Part shown: positions 34,538-43,493 of the stretch, one piece after another
Layout of the letters: each line of letters begins with the position of its first letter
Numbering within the stretch: the first letter of the stretch is position 1
From: Celeribacter arenosi
GTDB taxonomy: Bacteria > Pseudomonadota > Alphaproteobacteria > Rhodobacterales > Rhodobacteraceae
Reading direction: 5' to 3'
Assembly: GCF_039539485.1 (NCBI RefSeq)
Contig: NZ_BAABDF010000007.1
Coordinates: 1,364,001-1,428,000, forward strand
Length of the DNA stretch: 64,000 nucleotides
Program-made: the position numbers and the translations under genes
Notes under the pieces: model-generated
Told to the model about the DNA's origin: nothing
Database searches by the model: none
The model's input: the letters and a program-made list of their open reading frames with translations, nothing else

Positions 34538-35224
34538 CTAAAAATTAGGTATTATATTACCCCACATTTCGGGCGGATAGCACAGAATGACGCCGCCCAC
34601 CGAGAGGACCGCGATCAACGCGAGCCGTGTCATGGGAAACCACCGCGGCTGATGGATACGATGGCGATACCGTGGCTCGAACACCATAAACAGCGCACCG
34701 ATCAGGGCAACGATCTGAACCTTGAACCCCGCGAGGCCAAGCCCGATCACCAACCCAAGACAGATCACCGGCCAGACCTGCCACAAACCCCACAGAAGGC
34801 CGCCACGATCCCGCAACGTCTCACGATGCCATATCCCCGCGAAATCCCACCTCTGGTCCAGTCGCAACAGGTAGTAACCCCCACCGAGCACGACGACCAT
34901 GATGCCGAGCTCGGCCCAAGGCTCCCCCCCCTCCAACGTCGTCCCGTCGAGCATGAAAAAGAAGGCGATCGGCAGGACGAAACGCATCAGAGACTGAAAA
35001 TGCAGGTAGCGGTCCCGTTTGGGGTCGAGATCGGCGGATAGCCCCTCTGCCCCGAAGAGCGCGAGCCCGATCACACCGGAAATGAGAACACTCGCGCTCA
35101 CGAGGCGCAAAGACCACTCCCCGGGCCAGATGTAATAAAGTGCCTGAAACCCCATGAGAGACAGAGCCCCCCAAAATGCGCCCCCCTCCGGATGGTGACG
35201 CATCCATGCAATTATCTTGGCCAT
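34538..35224 (-). CDS. Integral membrane protein of unknown function
   Basis: The protein has 228 residues from ATG 35224 (the frame is open to 35362). Hydrophobic segments are spread over the chain (about 20-40, 45-65, 80-95, 110-130, 150-180 and 200-220), giving six or more helices. PRYRHRIHQPRWFPMTRL near the C-terminus is a basic cytoplasmic loop. No family is recognised. It lies between rplM (104 bp downstream) and the anchored surface-protein gene; a terminator separates it from the latter. Confidence 0.75.
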   Translation of the reverse strand: MAKIIAWMRHHPEGGAFWGALSLMGFQALYYIWPGEWSLRLVSASVLISGVIGLALFGAEGLSADLDPKRDRYLHFQSLMRFVLPIAFFFMLDGTTLEGGEPWAELGIMVVVLGGGYYLLRLDQRWDFAGIWHRETLRDRGGLLWGLWQVWPVICLGLVIGLGLAGFKVQIVALIGALFMVFEPRYRHRIHQPRWFPMTRLALIAVLSVGGVILCYPPEMWGNIIPNF

Positions 35225-35286
35225 TGCTGTGCCTTCAATTCCGTTTGCCCTATGGACATGGTGATAACGCAATTTTCCGGCTGAAA

Positions 35287-35311
35287 CAAAAAAGGCGGCC
35301 CGAAGACCGCC
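35287..35311 (-). terminator. Intrinsic terminator with UUCG tetraloop
   Basis: On the minus strand GGCGGTC-TTCG-GGCCGCC forms a 7-bp stem (one T-G wobble) with a UUCG tetraloop, then TTTTTTG. It ends the transcript of the choice-of-anchor A protein, 23 bp after its stop. Confidence 0.92.
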
Positions 35312-35333
35312 CTTTGTATTCTGTTTGGTAGGC

Positions 35334-36242
35334 TTATGCTGCGCGACGGCGCAGCAGAGCAAATGCCCCGAGGCCAGTCAGGATCAGCGGGAAGCCAGCC
35401 GGAAGTGGAACAACCGGAGTCTCGGGCGTTTCCGGAAGGTCACCGCGGAAGGATTGCGTGTGAACCTGTGCGCCGGCAAATACGGACTGGGCGAGGAGCG
35501 AACCCTCGATGTCAGATGTGAATTTGACCTCAGCGCCCATGGCCAGAACTGTGCCATAAATCGACGACTTTAGGGACACGGTGGTTGTGCTCAGGAAGTT
35601 CCAGATCACATTGCGCGAAAGATCTTTGCCCATGCCTTCTGCGTTGGCTTCGAACGTTGCAGCTTCGCCGGTGACGTTGATGATGACCGTTTCATCGGTA
35701 TCAAAGCTGTAGTTGAAGCCACCGACTTTCGCCAGATCAGTTGCGGAAATCGAGTAGATCCCGCCATCTGTGATCGACAGCTTGTTATGAGCTGGCGTAA
35801 GTGCGGTTGCTTCCAGACCTGCGAGATCGCTCGACAGGGTTTCGAGAACAGAAACGAAGTTTTCCGGCGCGGCGAAAGAAGAGCTAAGCGAGCCACCGTT
35901 AAAGTACAGCTTGCCGTTCGTGGAACCCTGAACTGCGGCGTCGCCGCTCTGGTTCACGCGGGTGTCGCTTTTGATATCGCCCAGGACAACGAGTTCGTCG
36001 AAGACGGAATCTGCAACCATCGGAGCTTCGTCTGCGTTCACGTTGTTGATTTCGGCCCAACCATTCATGTCGATGTTGCCGCCCACGAGGGCGCGCCCAT
36101 GAACATGGAGGTTATTGCCAGTCACGTCACCCTCGGTGACGAGAACGTATTGGTTCATCAGCTCAACAGCGGTCAAAGAAGCCGCCTGTGCGCCGATCGT
36201 GCCAGCAAGCAGAACCGCAGCGGTAGTAAACAAAGTCTTCAT
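35334..36242 (-). CDS. Choice-of-anchor A protein with VPLPA-CTERM
   Basis: This is a secreted surface protein of 302 residues. A signal peptide (about 1-20, ending GAQAAS) is followed by the choice-of-anchor A domain (NLHVHGRALVGGNIDMNGWAEI; GTVLAMGAEVKFTSDIEGSLL). The C-terminal sorting signal has the motif VPLPAG, a hydrophobic helix and RRRAA. VPLPA-CTERM tails are thought to be processed by exosortase-type enzymes in exopolysaccharide-producing bacteria. No exosortase is in this window. AGGGG precedes the ATG. It has its own terminator and a long upstream region. Confidence 0.88.
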   Translation of the reverse strand: MKTLFTTAAVLLAGTIGAQAASLTAVELMNQYVLVTEGDVTGNNLHVHGRALVGGNIDMNGWAEINNVNADEAPMVADSVFDELVVLGDIKSDTRVNQSGDAAVQGSTNGKLYFNGGSLSSSFAAPENFVSVLETLSSDLAGLEATALTPAHNKLSITDGGIYSISATDLAKVGGFNYSFDTDETVIINVTGEAATFEANAEGMGKDLSRNVIWNFLSTTTVSLKSSIYGTVLAMGAEVKFTSDIEGSLLAQSVFAGAQVHTQSFRGDLPETPETPVVPLPAGFPLILTGLGAFALLRRRAA

Positions 36243-36413
36243 TTTTAGCCCCTCGTAAACGGAAGAAACGCATCCGCACTCTTAATCACATTTCACAAAC
36301 TCTTCGCCGTTTTGGTCATCCAAATCGGTTTGGGTCTTGCCGCTCATATATCGTAGCAAATGAATGTTATGCAAGTGCAGCAACTGAATAAGGGCAGATT
36401 TGGGACCTATTAA

Positions 36414-36425
36414 CGTAACGTTACG
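36414..36425. promoter_or_regulatory. 12-bp perfect palindrome in the icd upstream region
   Basis: CGTAACGTTACG is self-complementary over 12 bp and lies near the middle of the divergent region, about 170 bp before the surface-protein start. A regulator site is likely; which gene it serves is unknown. Confidence 0.4.
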
Positions 36426-36511
36426 AAACACAATTTCGCCCTACCCTGCATTGTTTCCATTCTGGAACGTCAATTTTAAGGCAGCTTAACCAAGAATCAC
36501 GCGCGGCGCTT

Positions 36512-36529
36512 AGTATACGAAGGTATACT
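36512..36529. promoter_or_regulatory. Inverted repeat AGTATAC-N4-GTATACT before icd
   Basis: Perfect 7-bp arms with the spacer GAAG, 75 bp before the icd ATG. The right arm includes TATACT, a possible -10 box, so a bound repressor would block it. GTATAC half sites suit GntR-family or similar dimers. Confidence 0.45.
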
Positions 36530-36603
36530 GTCTTCACGACAGCCTCCTGATGCGCTACACCCGCCACAGAGAGATTCCCGAAAACCCTAGGAGTGCCCCG
36601 CGC

Positions 36604-37818
36604 ATGTCGAAGATCAAGGTAGACAACCCCATCGTCGAAATGGATGGCGACGAGATGACCCGCATCATGTGGGACTTTATCAAGAAGAAGCTGATCCTTC
36701 CCTATCTCGATATTGATTTGCTCTACTACGACCTCGGCATCGAAGAGCGCGACCGCACCGATGACCAGATCACCATCGACGCGGCAGAAAAGACCAAGGA
36801 AGTCGGCGTCGCGGTCAAATGTGCGACCATTACGCCCGATGAGGCGCGCGTCGAGGAGTTCAATCTCAAGAAGATGTGGAAATCGCCCAACGGGACGATC
36901 CGCAACATCCTCGGCGGTGTGGTTTTCCGCCAACCGATCATCTGTAAAAACGTCCCCCGCCTCGTTCCCGGTTGGACCCATCCGATCGTCGTCGGCCGTC
37001 ACGCTTTCGGGGATCAGTATAAAGCCACCGACTTCACCTTCCCCGGGCCGGGCAAGTTGACGATGAAATATGAGGGCGCCGACGGTACGGTGATCGAAAA
37101 AGAGGTCTATGATGCGCCTTCCGCAGGTGTCTATCAGGCCATGTATAACCTCGACGACTCAATCCGCGACTTTGCGCGCGCCTCGTTGAACTACGGCCTC
37201 AACCTCGGTTGGCCTGTGTACCTGTCGACAAAGAACACCATCCTCAAAGCCTACGATGGCCGCTTCAAAGATATTTTTGAAGAAGTCTACGAGGCCGAAT
37301 TCGCAGATGGCTTCAAAAAGGCCGGCATCTGGTACGAACACCGCCTGATCGACGATATGGTCGCCTGCGCGATGAAATGGTCGGGCAAATTCGTCTGGGC
37401 CTGTAAAAACTACGACGGCGACGTGCAATCCGACACCGTGGCCCAAGGCTTTGGCTCTCTCGGCCTGATGACATCGCAATTGATGACGCCCGATGGAAAG
37501 ATCGTCGAGGCCGAGGCAGCCCACGGCACCGTCACGCGCCACTATCGCCAACATCAGGCGGGCGAAGCCACATCGACCAACTCCATTGCCTCGATCTACG
37601 CATGGACCGGCGGGTTGAAGCACCGCGCAAAACTCGACGACAACGCGCAACTGATGCGTTTTGCCACCACGCTCGAGAAAGTCATTGTCGATACCGTCGA
37701 AAGCGGTTTCATGACGAAGGACCTCGCCCTGCTCGTCGGACCGGACCAGAGCTGGCTGACGACCATGGGGTTCCTCGAAAAGATCGACGAGAACCTGAAC
37801 AAAGCGCTGGTGGGCTAA
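36604..37818 (+). CDS. icd: NADP-dependent isocitrate dehydrogenase
   Basis: This TCA cycle enzyme oxidises isocitrate to 2-oxoglutarate, supplying NADPH and the nitrogen-acceptor skeleton. It has 404 residues of the dimeric, eukaryotic-like NADP type. It has DGDEMTRIMWDFIK at the N-terminus, substrate site STKNTILKAYDGRFKD and metal ligands in RLIDDMVA and NYDGDVQSD. TAGGAG precedes the ATG at 36604; the longer frame from 36550 lacks conservation. A terminator follows. Confidence 0.96.
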   Translation: MSKIKVDNPIVEMDGDEMTRIMWDFIKKKLILPYLDIDLLYYDLGIEERDRTDDQITIDAAEKTKEVGVAVKCATITPDEARVEEFNLKKMWKSPNGTIRNILGGVVFRQPIICKNVPRLVPGWTHPIVVGRHAFGDQYKATDFTFPGPGKLTMKYEGADGTVIEKEVYDAPSAGVYQAMYNLDDSIRDFARASLNYGLNLGWPVYLSTKNTILKAYDGRFKDIFEEVYEAEFADGFKKAGIWYEHRLIDDMVACAMKWSGKFVWACKNYDGDVQSDTVAQGFGSLGLMTSQLMTPDGKIVEAEAAHGTVTRHYRQHQAGEATSTNSIASIYAWTGGLKHRAKLDDNAQLMRFATTLEKVIVDTVESGFMTKDLALLVGPDQSWLTTMGFLEKIDENLNKALVG

Positions 37819-37840
37819 ATCCGTCCCGATCTGAAATGCG

Positions 37841-37866
37841 AACCCGCCCCTTTCGGGCGGGTTTTT
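37841..37866 (+). terminator. Intrinsic terminator after icd
   Basis: AACCCGCCC and GGGCGGGTT form a 9-bp stem with a short CTTTC loop, followed by TTTTC, 22 bp after the icd stop. Confidence 0.93.
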
Positions 37867-37923
37867 CTATGGGCACCCTCGCCGTAATGAAAAGAAACCG
37901 CTGGTATTTTTACATGGCGTAAA

Positions 37924-37935
37924 GACGACGTCGTC
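37924..37935. promoter_or_regulatory. 12-bp palindrome before the YitT pair
   Basis: GACGACGTCGTC is a perfect palindrome. Further on, TTGAC-actac-GTCAA (about 37951-37965) is another short inverted repeat. Both lie in the 166 bp between the icd terminator and the first YitT gene. Confidence 0.35.
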
Positions 37936-38032
37936 GCGGTCGAGACCCTATTGACACTACGTCAACCAACACCCCTGCACAGCACCGCCGACTCATCTAG
38001 ACAGGTCAATATAGCTGTCCTAAAGTGGCAGC

Positions 38033-38656
38033 ATGCCAGCACCGTTTCCAATCCCGCAGAACCCGCCCAAACACACCCTCTTTGAGGATGTGCAGGGGTT
38101 TGCCATCGGTCTCATTACAACGGCAATCGGGCTGTCATTCATCACTCAATTGGGGTTTATCACCGGCCAGACCGCAGGCCTCGCTCTGGTCATTTCATAC
38201 CTCTCCGGCCTGTCATTTTCATGGGTCTTCTGGCTCATCAACGTGCCCTTCTACATTCTGGCCTGGTTTCGGATGGGGCCGGAATTCACAATAAAATCAG
38301 CGCTCTGTGTGACGGCGCTCTCCCTCCTTATGGCCTATATCCCAGACTGGATGCGCTTTGAGACACTGAACCCGCTTTTTGGTATCGTCGCCTTTGGCAT
38401 CCTGACGGGTTTCGGTCTGCTCGGGGTGTTCCGCCACAAAGGGTCTCTGGGCGGGTTGGGCGTAATCGCCCTCTACGCGCAGGCAAATTTCGGCATCCGC
38501 GCGGGCTATGTGCAGATCGCTTTTGACGCCGCGCTTTTCGCCGTCGCCTTCTTTCTCTTCCCGCTCGACCGCGTACTCTATTCCCTATTGGGTGCGCTGA
38601 TCCTGAACGCCGTTATCGCCTTTAACCATCGCCAAGACCATTACATCGCCGGATAG
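38033..38656 (+). CDS. YitT family membrane protein, first of a tandem pair
   Basis: The protein has 207 residues and about five or six transmembrane helices, of the YitT type (DUF161 region; the C-terminal DUF2179 is lacking). It has LFEDVQGFAIGLI, the loop GFITGQTAGLAL, a WVFWLINVPFYILAW segment, and the loop RHKGSLGGLGVIALY. The function of the family is not established. A paralogue follows 47 bp downstream with the same layout. Confidence 0.88.
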   Translation: MPAPFPIPQNPPKHTLFEDVQGFAIGLITTAIGLSFITQLGFITGQTAGLALVISYLSGLSFSWVFWLINVPFYILAWFRMGPEFTIKSALCVTALSLLMAYIPDWMRFETLNPLFGIVAFGILTGFGLLGVFRHKGSLGGLGVIALYAQANFGIRAGYVQIAFDAALFAVAFFLFPLDRVLYSLLGALILNAVIAFNHRQDHYIAG

Positions 38657-38703
38657 GCGCGAATGCACCTTGCCCCTGCCCGCGTGCAGGACCAAAAGGC
38701 CCT

Positions 38704-39318
38704 ATGCAAAACGAAGATCAAAAAGCCGCCGGCCACTCGCTCCTTGATGACGCGCAGGGCTATCTGTTCGGAACCGCCATGTGCGCCTTTGCGCTGGTGA
38801 TGCTGCGCACGCTCGGGCTTGTGACCGGTCAGACCGCGGGCCTCGCGATCCTTATTTCCTATGTCACCGGATGGCCCTTTGGCTGGGTGTTCTTTGTGGT
38901 CAACCTGCCCTTCTACTGGTTCGCTTACCGACGCATGGGGCGCGCATTCGTGATGCGCACATTCGTCAACGTCGCTCTGATCTCGGCGTTTGCAGAGTTG
39001 TTCCCGACCTTGGTCGCTTTTGAGCGGATCGATCCCCTGTTCGGCGCGGTTCTCTTCGGTCTGATGACGGGTGCCGGCCTGCTGGCCATCTTTCGACACG
39101 GCGGCTCGCTCGGCGGGATCGGCATTCTTGCGCTCTATTTTCAGGACGCGACCGGGGTAAAGGCAGGCTACTCGCAACTGGCCTTTGATGCGGTCCTGTT
39201 TGCCATCGCCGCCTTCATTCTGCCGCTCCCGCTGGTTCTCTATTCCCTCGTCGGGGCGGTGGTCGTGAATTTGGTCATCGCCATTAACCACCGGCGCGAT
39301 CGCTACATCGCGATGTAA
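38704..39318 (+). CDS. YitT family membrane protein, second of a tandem pair
   Basis: The protein has 204 residues and is a paralogue of the gene at 38033. LLDDAQGYLFGTAM, GLVTGQTAGLAIL, WVFFVVNLPFYWFAYR, RHGGSLGGIGILALY and a final NHRRDRYIAM match the neighbour segment by segment. The divergence suggests an old duplication with separate roles, possibly a heteromeric transporter. It is convergent with the M48 peptidase gene, 22 bp away. Confidence 0.88.
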   Translation: MQNEDQKAAGHSLLDDAQGYLFGTAMCAFALVMLRTLGLVTGQTAGLAILISYVTGWPFGWVFFVVNLPFYWFAYRRMGRAFVMRTFVNVALISAFAELFPTLVAFERIDPLFGAVLFGLMTGAGLLAIFRHGGSLGGIGILALYFQDATGVKAGYSQLAFDAVLFAIAAFILPLPLVLYSLVGAVVVNLVIAINHRRDRYIAM

Positions 39319-39340
39319 CCGCGTCAGGTTTGCGGGCGCG

Positions 39341-40378
39341 TCACTCTGCAGCCAAGCGTTCGATCTGTTCAATCCGGTCTGCATTGGCGGGATGCGTCGA
39401 GAGCCACGCGGGCCCTCCATCGCCGTACTCCGCCTCCAGACGCCTGAAGAATTCCGCCAATGCGGCAGGGTCATATCCGGCCACCCGCGCAGTGGCCACA
39501 CCCAGAGCATCCGCATCTGCCTCATGGGTGCGCGAATACGACAGGGACACAATCGCGGACCCTTCGAGCAGCACGTCCTCCAAAATCGGCCCCACATCGC
39601 CGGCAATGAGCGCGATCAGGAGATAGACGGACAGCGACCGATATAGTTGGCGCAACGAATGTTCCTCTGACACATGTGCCAATTCGTGCCCGATAACGCC
39701 CGCAAGGATATCGTCGCCGCCGAACTCCGCTACCATGTCATCCGTGACAACAACCGTCCCGCCCGGCAGGGCAAAGGCGTTTGCACCAACGGCGGGCATA
39801 TCGCGGAATTCGAGACGGTAAGGGCCAAAGTCGCTTTGCGGTGCTGCCGCTGCGATACTGTCGAAAATCCCGCGCACCCGCGCCTGCTCTACCGCCGACA
39901 AAGCTGTGGGTTCCGCCAGAAACTGATCCATCGCCGAGAGGTTCCCGCGGTCAATTGCCCCGACCAGCGTGGGTGGCGTCACCGTAATGGCCAATGTGAC
40001 CAGAACATTGAGGCCCCACCGCCAAATCGCGTAGGCCCCCAAAAGACAGCCGATCAACACCAACACCAAACGCGGGTGCCAGGATTCCAGATTGCTCAGC
40101 CACGCGCCGGGTTCTTCGCCGAGAACCGCACGCGCGCCTTTGATGTCTTCGGTGGAAAAGCGCCAGCCATCGGGCAGGTCGAGATCGAGCGTTCCGCCAA
40201 AACTGGCCTCGCGACGCACCGGCATGCCGTGCACGAGGGTCTCTCCATTCTCGCCGACGAGACGTGCGCCGGACTGGTCGATGACATATCGGGCGGGCTG
40301 GCGATGCGACGCCCCTGCCCGCGAAGCAACGCCCGTCAACGTGCCGAATGACACGGGGCGATCAGCCAGGGATGCCAA
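39341..40378 (-). CDS. M48-family membrane metallopeptidase
   Basis: The protein has 345 residues. An N-terminal beta-rich region (to about residue 105, DUF7092-like) is followed by a transmembrane helix (LVLVLIGCLLGAYAIW). The M48 catalytic domain has the zinc site GVIGHELAHV and a downstream glutamate in SRTHEADADALG. It probably degrades or trims membrane proteins. The start is uncertain: TTG 40378 has GGAGG nine bases upstream and overlaps the DUF898 stop, whereas ATG 40408 and GTG 40354 lack a suitable site. It is coupled to the DUF898 gene. Confidence 0.85.
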   Translation of the reverse strand: MASLADRPVSFGTLTGVASRAGASHRQPARYVIDQSGARLVGENGETLVHGMPVRREASFGGTLDLDLPDGWRFSTEDIKGARAVLGEEPGAWLSNLESWHPRLVLVLIGCLLGAYAIWRWGLNVLVTLAITVTPPTLVGAIDRGNLSAMDQFLAEPTALSAVEQARVRGIFDSIAAAAPQSDFGPYRLEFRDMPAVGANAFALPGGTVVVTDDMVAEFGGDDILAGVIGHELAHVSEEHSLRQLYRSLSVYLLIALIAGDVGPILEDVLLEGSAIVSLSYSRTHEADADALGVATARVAGYDPAALAEFFRRLEAEYGDGGPAWLSTHPANADRIEQIERLAAE

Positions 40379-41426
40379 AATCAAAGGCCTCCATATCCGT
40401 GAATGCATCTCCAAAGGCCGAAACCCTGTCAGATTCCACACCCACGAAATGATTAAGGTCGCCCACAACTTCGACGTCCGTGCAGTCCGCCAGATAGCGC
40501 GCCATCCGCACCTCCGCCCATGGCACCATCAAGAACAGGGTCAACACGCTTACAATCGCATTGGAAAGCGCAATCCACATCAATCGCAGAGGGCGCACCG
40601 TGGAGATAAAGCCATGCCCACCCTCCAGCATCGTCGCCTCATAGACTGTATTGCGGATGAACGCGGAGTAGATGAAATAACCGGGCAAAACCGCGATGAA
40701 CACCAGCAGCATAATCGCAAGGAATATCAAAGACTGGGTTGGGTCAGGCTCCGCGCCGTTCAGAACCTCGGTTAGTCCAACAAACATTCCCGCAGAAAAC
40801 ATGAACGCGACCCCGACAACGATAATGATTATCGAACACAACGCGGCCAGCAGCGCCGCCTTGTAGAATGGCCAGATGCGGCTTTCAAAGGTGAACTTTG
40901 CCGTGCCATAGCTATGGCCGCCGAGAGAGTAGTTCTTTTGGGCGCGGATCACGAAGGGATAGGCAAGGTAGAGGGTGAACAACGCCAGAAACGGGTAGAG
41001 CAGATAGACTCGGAATGCGCCCCAATAGGTTCCCGAAAACCCAAAACGCACACCCGAGAACGACGTAGAGCGCGCGTTGAAGCGCAAGGATCGCGACAGG
41101 AACCAGGGAAAGGCGAAAAGCAACGCAACACCCAGAACAATCCCGACCAACGGGATCGCGGACAGAACCGAATAGATAATGAAGCCGACAAAGACCACGG
41201 CCCGCCCGATCAGAATCTGTTTGCCCGTCGCATGATAATCGAACCGGCGCCCGTCAATCACGGTGTTCTGGTGGAAAAACCGTTTGCGCCGCACCTTCGC
41301 CCAAGCCGAATAGATGCCAAATGTCACAACTGAAAGCAGCAGATTGGAAAGCCACACCCCGAAATAGGCGCGCGCCGAGCCGGTAAATTTGACAGGATGA
41401 AGCGTGATTTCGGGAGATGTCTGCAT
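40362..41426 (-). CDS. DUF898 (YjgN) membrane protein
   Basis: The protein has 354 residues and about seven hydrophobic segments. The family motifs are VKFTGSARAYFGVWLSNLLL with TFGIYSAWAKVRRKRFF near the N-terminus, and RFGFSGTYWGAFRVYLLYP in the middle. This is DUF898, function unknown. It is translationally coupled to the downstream M48 peptidase, and this pairing is common, so the two may work together in envelope quality control. The ATG at 41426 is the family start; the frame is open to 41483. Confidence 0.87.
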   Translation of the reverse strand: MQTSPEITLHPVKFTGSARAYFGVWLSNLLLSVVTFGIYSAWAKVRRKRFFHQNTVIDGRRFDYHATGKQILIGRAVVFVGFIIYSVLSAIPLVGIVLGVALLFAFPWFLSRSLRFNARSTSFSGVRFGFSGTYWGAFRVYLLYPFLALFTLYLAYPFVIRAQKNYSLGGHSYGTAKFTFESRIWPFYKAALLAALCSIIIIVVGVAFMFSAGMFVGLTEVLNGAEPDPTQSLIFLAIMLLVFIAVLPGYFIYSAFIRNTVYEATMLEGGHGFISTVRPLRLMWIALSNAIVSVLTLFLMVPWAEVRMARYLADCTDVEVVGDLNHFVGVESDRVSAFGDAFTDMEAFDFGIPG

Positions 41427-41631
41427 TCGAACTCGCTCTTGACGTGTGCATTTGACCAAAAATTGTTGTAAAACAACTGCCACGTGAAGACATCATGCGG
41501 AAGAAAATTCGCGGCACAGACGCACGGTCGCGCGCTCCGTTGCAGCTATGCAGCGTTTTCGGCTGGCCTTTTGCGCAATCTCGCGTTAGGCGGCACCCAA
41601 CCAAGCACATAGGCACGAAAGACACGCACCA

Positions 41632-43446
41632 ATGGATCTGCGCAATATCGCCATCATCGCCCACGTTGACCACGGCAAAACCACACTTGTGGACGAGCTG
41701 CTCAAACAGTCGGGCACCTATCGCGAAAACCAGGCGACGACCGAACGCGCCATGGATTCAAATGACCTCGAACGCGAACGCGGGATCACCATTCTCGCAA
41801 AAGCGACCTCTGTCGAATGGAAAGGTCACCGCATCAATATCGTCGACACCCCCGGTCACGCCGATTTCGGCGGTGAGGTGGAACGCATCCTGTCGATGGT
41901 CGACGGTGTGGTTCTGTTGGTGGATGCCGCCGAAGGCCCGATGCCACAGACCAAATTTGTGACGTCCAAAGCGCTCGCCCTCGGCCTGCGCCCGATCGTG
42001 GTGCTCAACAAGGTCGACAAACCGGACGCCGAACCCGACCGTGCGCTCGATGAATGCTTTGACCTGTTTGCCTCGCTGGACGCCGACGAAGACCAGCTCG
42101 ACTTCCCGCATCTCTACGCTTCCGGTCGCTCCGGCTGGTGTGACGCGGAACTCGATGGCCCGCGCAAAGACCTCTCCGCCCTTTTCAACCTCGTGGTCAA
42201 CCACGTCCCTGCCCCCAAGCAGTTGAAAAAGCAGGACGAACCGTTCCGCATGTTGGCCACCACACTGGGCGCTGACCCCTTCCTCGGACGCATCCTGACG
42301 GGCCGTGTCGAGACCGGCAAACTCAAAACCGGTGCGACGATTCAGGCACTCACACGCAGCGGTCAGAAGATCGAGCAGTTTCAGGTCAAGAAAATCCAAG
42401 CTTTCCGTGGCCTCGGCATGCAGGAAATCGACACCGCAATTGCAGGTGACATTGTCTCCATCGCCGGCATGTCCAAAGCGACAGTTTCCGACACGCTTTG
42501 CGCGTTGGAGGTCGAAGAACCTCTCGAAGCACAACCGATCGATCCGCCCACCATCACGGTTACTTTTGGCATCAACGACAGCCCGCTGGCCGGTCGCGAA
42601 GGCAAAAAAGTTCAGTCGCGCGTCATCCGTGAACGTCTGATGAAAGAAGCCGAAACCAACGTGGCGATCAAAATTGCCGACACCCCCGGTGGGGAGGCCT
42701 TCGAGGTTTCCGGGCGTGGCGAATTGCAGATGGGCGTGCTCATCGAAAACATGCGCCGCGAAGGTTTCGAGCTGTCGATTTCGCGCCCGCAGGTGATTAT
42801 GCGCGAAGTTGACGGTCAAAAGCTCGAGCCGATTGAAGAAGTCACCATCGATGTGGATGACGAATACTCCGGCGCTGTGATCGAAAAACTGACGGGCGCC
42901 CGCAAAGGCGATCTCACCGAGATGAAGCAGCAGAACGGCAAAACGCGCATTATCGCGCATGTGCCGTCGCGCGGCCTGATCGGCTACCATGGCGAATTCC
43001 TCACCGACACGCGCGGCACTGGCGTTCTCAACCGTGTTTTCCACGACTGGGCCCCTTACAAAGGCGCGATCCCCGGCCGTCGTCAGGGTGTTCTGATCTC
43101 CATGGAAGATGGCGAAGCCGTAGCTTATGCGCTGTGGAACCTCGAAGATCGCGGTAAAATGTTCATCGGTGCGCAGGCGAAAATCTACCAGGGCATGATC
43201 ATCGGCGAACATAGCCGGGACAACGATCTGGAAGTGAACCCGCTCAAAGGCAAGAAACTCACCAACGTTCGCGCCTCGGGTACGGATGAAGCGGTGCGTT
43301 TGACCACGCCGATCACGCTCTCGCTCGAAGAAGCCATCGCCTATATCAACGATGACGAGTTGGTCGAAGTGACCCCGCAATCGATCCGGTTGCGCAAACG
43401 CTTTCTCGACCCGCATGAGCGCAAACGCCAAGCGCGCTCTGCGTAA
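41632..43446 (+). CDS. typA: Translational GTPase TypA/BipA
   Basis: This ribosome-associated GTPase takes part in stress adaptation and ribosome assembly. It has 604 residues, the standard length. The G motifs are AHVDHGKTTL (G1), DTPGHADF (G3) and NKVDKPDA (G4). The EF-G-like domains II, III and V follow, with the TypA C-terminal domain (ANVRASGTDE region shown as TNVRASGTDE). The large frame on the opposite strand is a shadow. It is divergent from the DUF898 gene. Confidence 0.97.
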   Translation: MDLRNIAIIAHVDHGKTTLVDELLKQSGTYRENQATTERAMDSNDLERERGITILAKATSVEWKGHRINIVDTPGHADFGGEVERILSMVDGVVLLVDAAEGPMPQTKFVTSKALALGLRPIVVLNKVDKPDAEPDRALDECFDLFASLDADEDQLDFPHLYASGRSGWCDAELDGPRKDLSALFNLVVNHVPAPKQLKKQDEPFRMLATTLGADPFLGRILTGRVETGKLKTGATIQALTRSGQKIEQFQVKKIQAFRGLGMQEIDTAIAGDIVSIAGMSKATVSDTLCALEVEEPLEAQPIDPPTITVTFGINDSPLAGREGKKVQSRVIRERLMKEAETNVAIKIADTPGGEAFEVSGRGELQMGVLIENMRREGFELSISRPQVIMREVDGQKLEPIEEVTIDVDDEYSGAVIEKLTGARKGDLTEMKQQNGKTRIIAHVPSRGLIGYHGEFLTDTRGTGVLNRVFHDWAPYKGAIPGRRQGVLISMEDGEAVAYALWNLEDRGKMFIGAQAKIYQGMIIGEHSRDNDLEVNPLKGKKLTNVRASGTDEAVRLTTPITLSLEEAIAYINDDELVEVTPQSIRLRKRFLDPHERKRQARSA

Positions 43447-43462
43447 GTCCTTTACACAATCA

Positions 43463-43493
43463 GACGACGCGCGGCTCAATCCTGCGCGTCGTC
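43463..43493. terminator. 10-bp inverted repeat at the convergent end of typA and the small acidic gene
   Basis: GACGACGCGC (43463-43472) and GCGCGTCGTC (43484-43493) pair perfectly. One arm lies in the typA 3' end and the other in the last codons of the small gene on the minus strand. No strong T run follows on either strand, so termination is likely but weaker than classic. Confidence 0.6.

Larger units (their letters stand above)
36243..36603. other. Divergent intergenic region before the surface-protein gene and icd
   Basis: 361 bp without a gene. It is A+T-rich relative to its neighbours and holds two symmetric elements listed separately (36414-36425 and 36512-36529). TATACT at 36524-36529 could serve as an icd -10 element, but no clear -35 was found. 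Confidence 0.5.

Noticed and set aside
36421..37002. 193-residue minus-strand frame upstream of and across icd
   Set aside because: It is antisense to the icd 5' end with no ribosome site or known domain.
41758..43479. 573-residue open frame on the minus strand
   Set aside because: Exactly opposite typA, which has all GTPase motifs. Composition rich in Phe/Arg/His as in antisense shadows.
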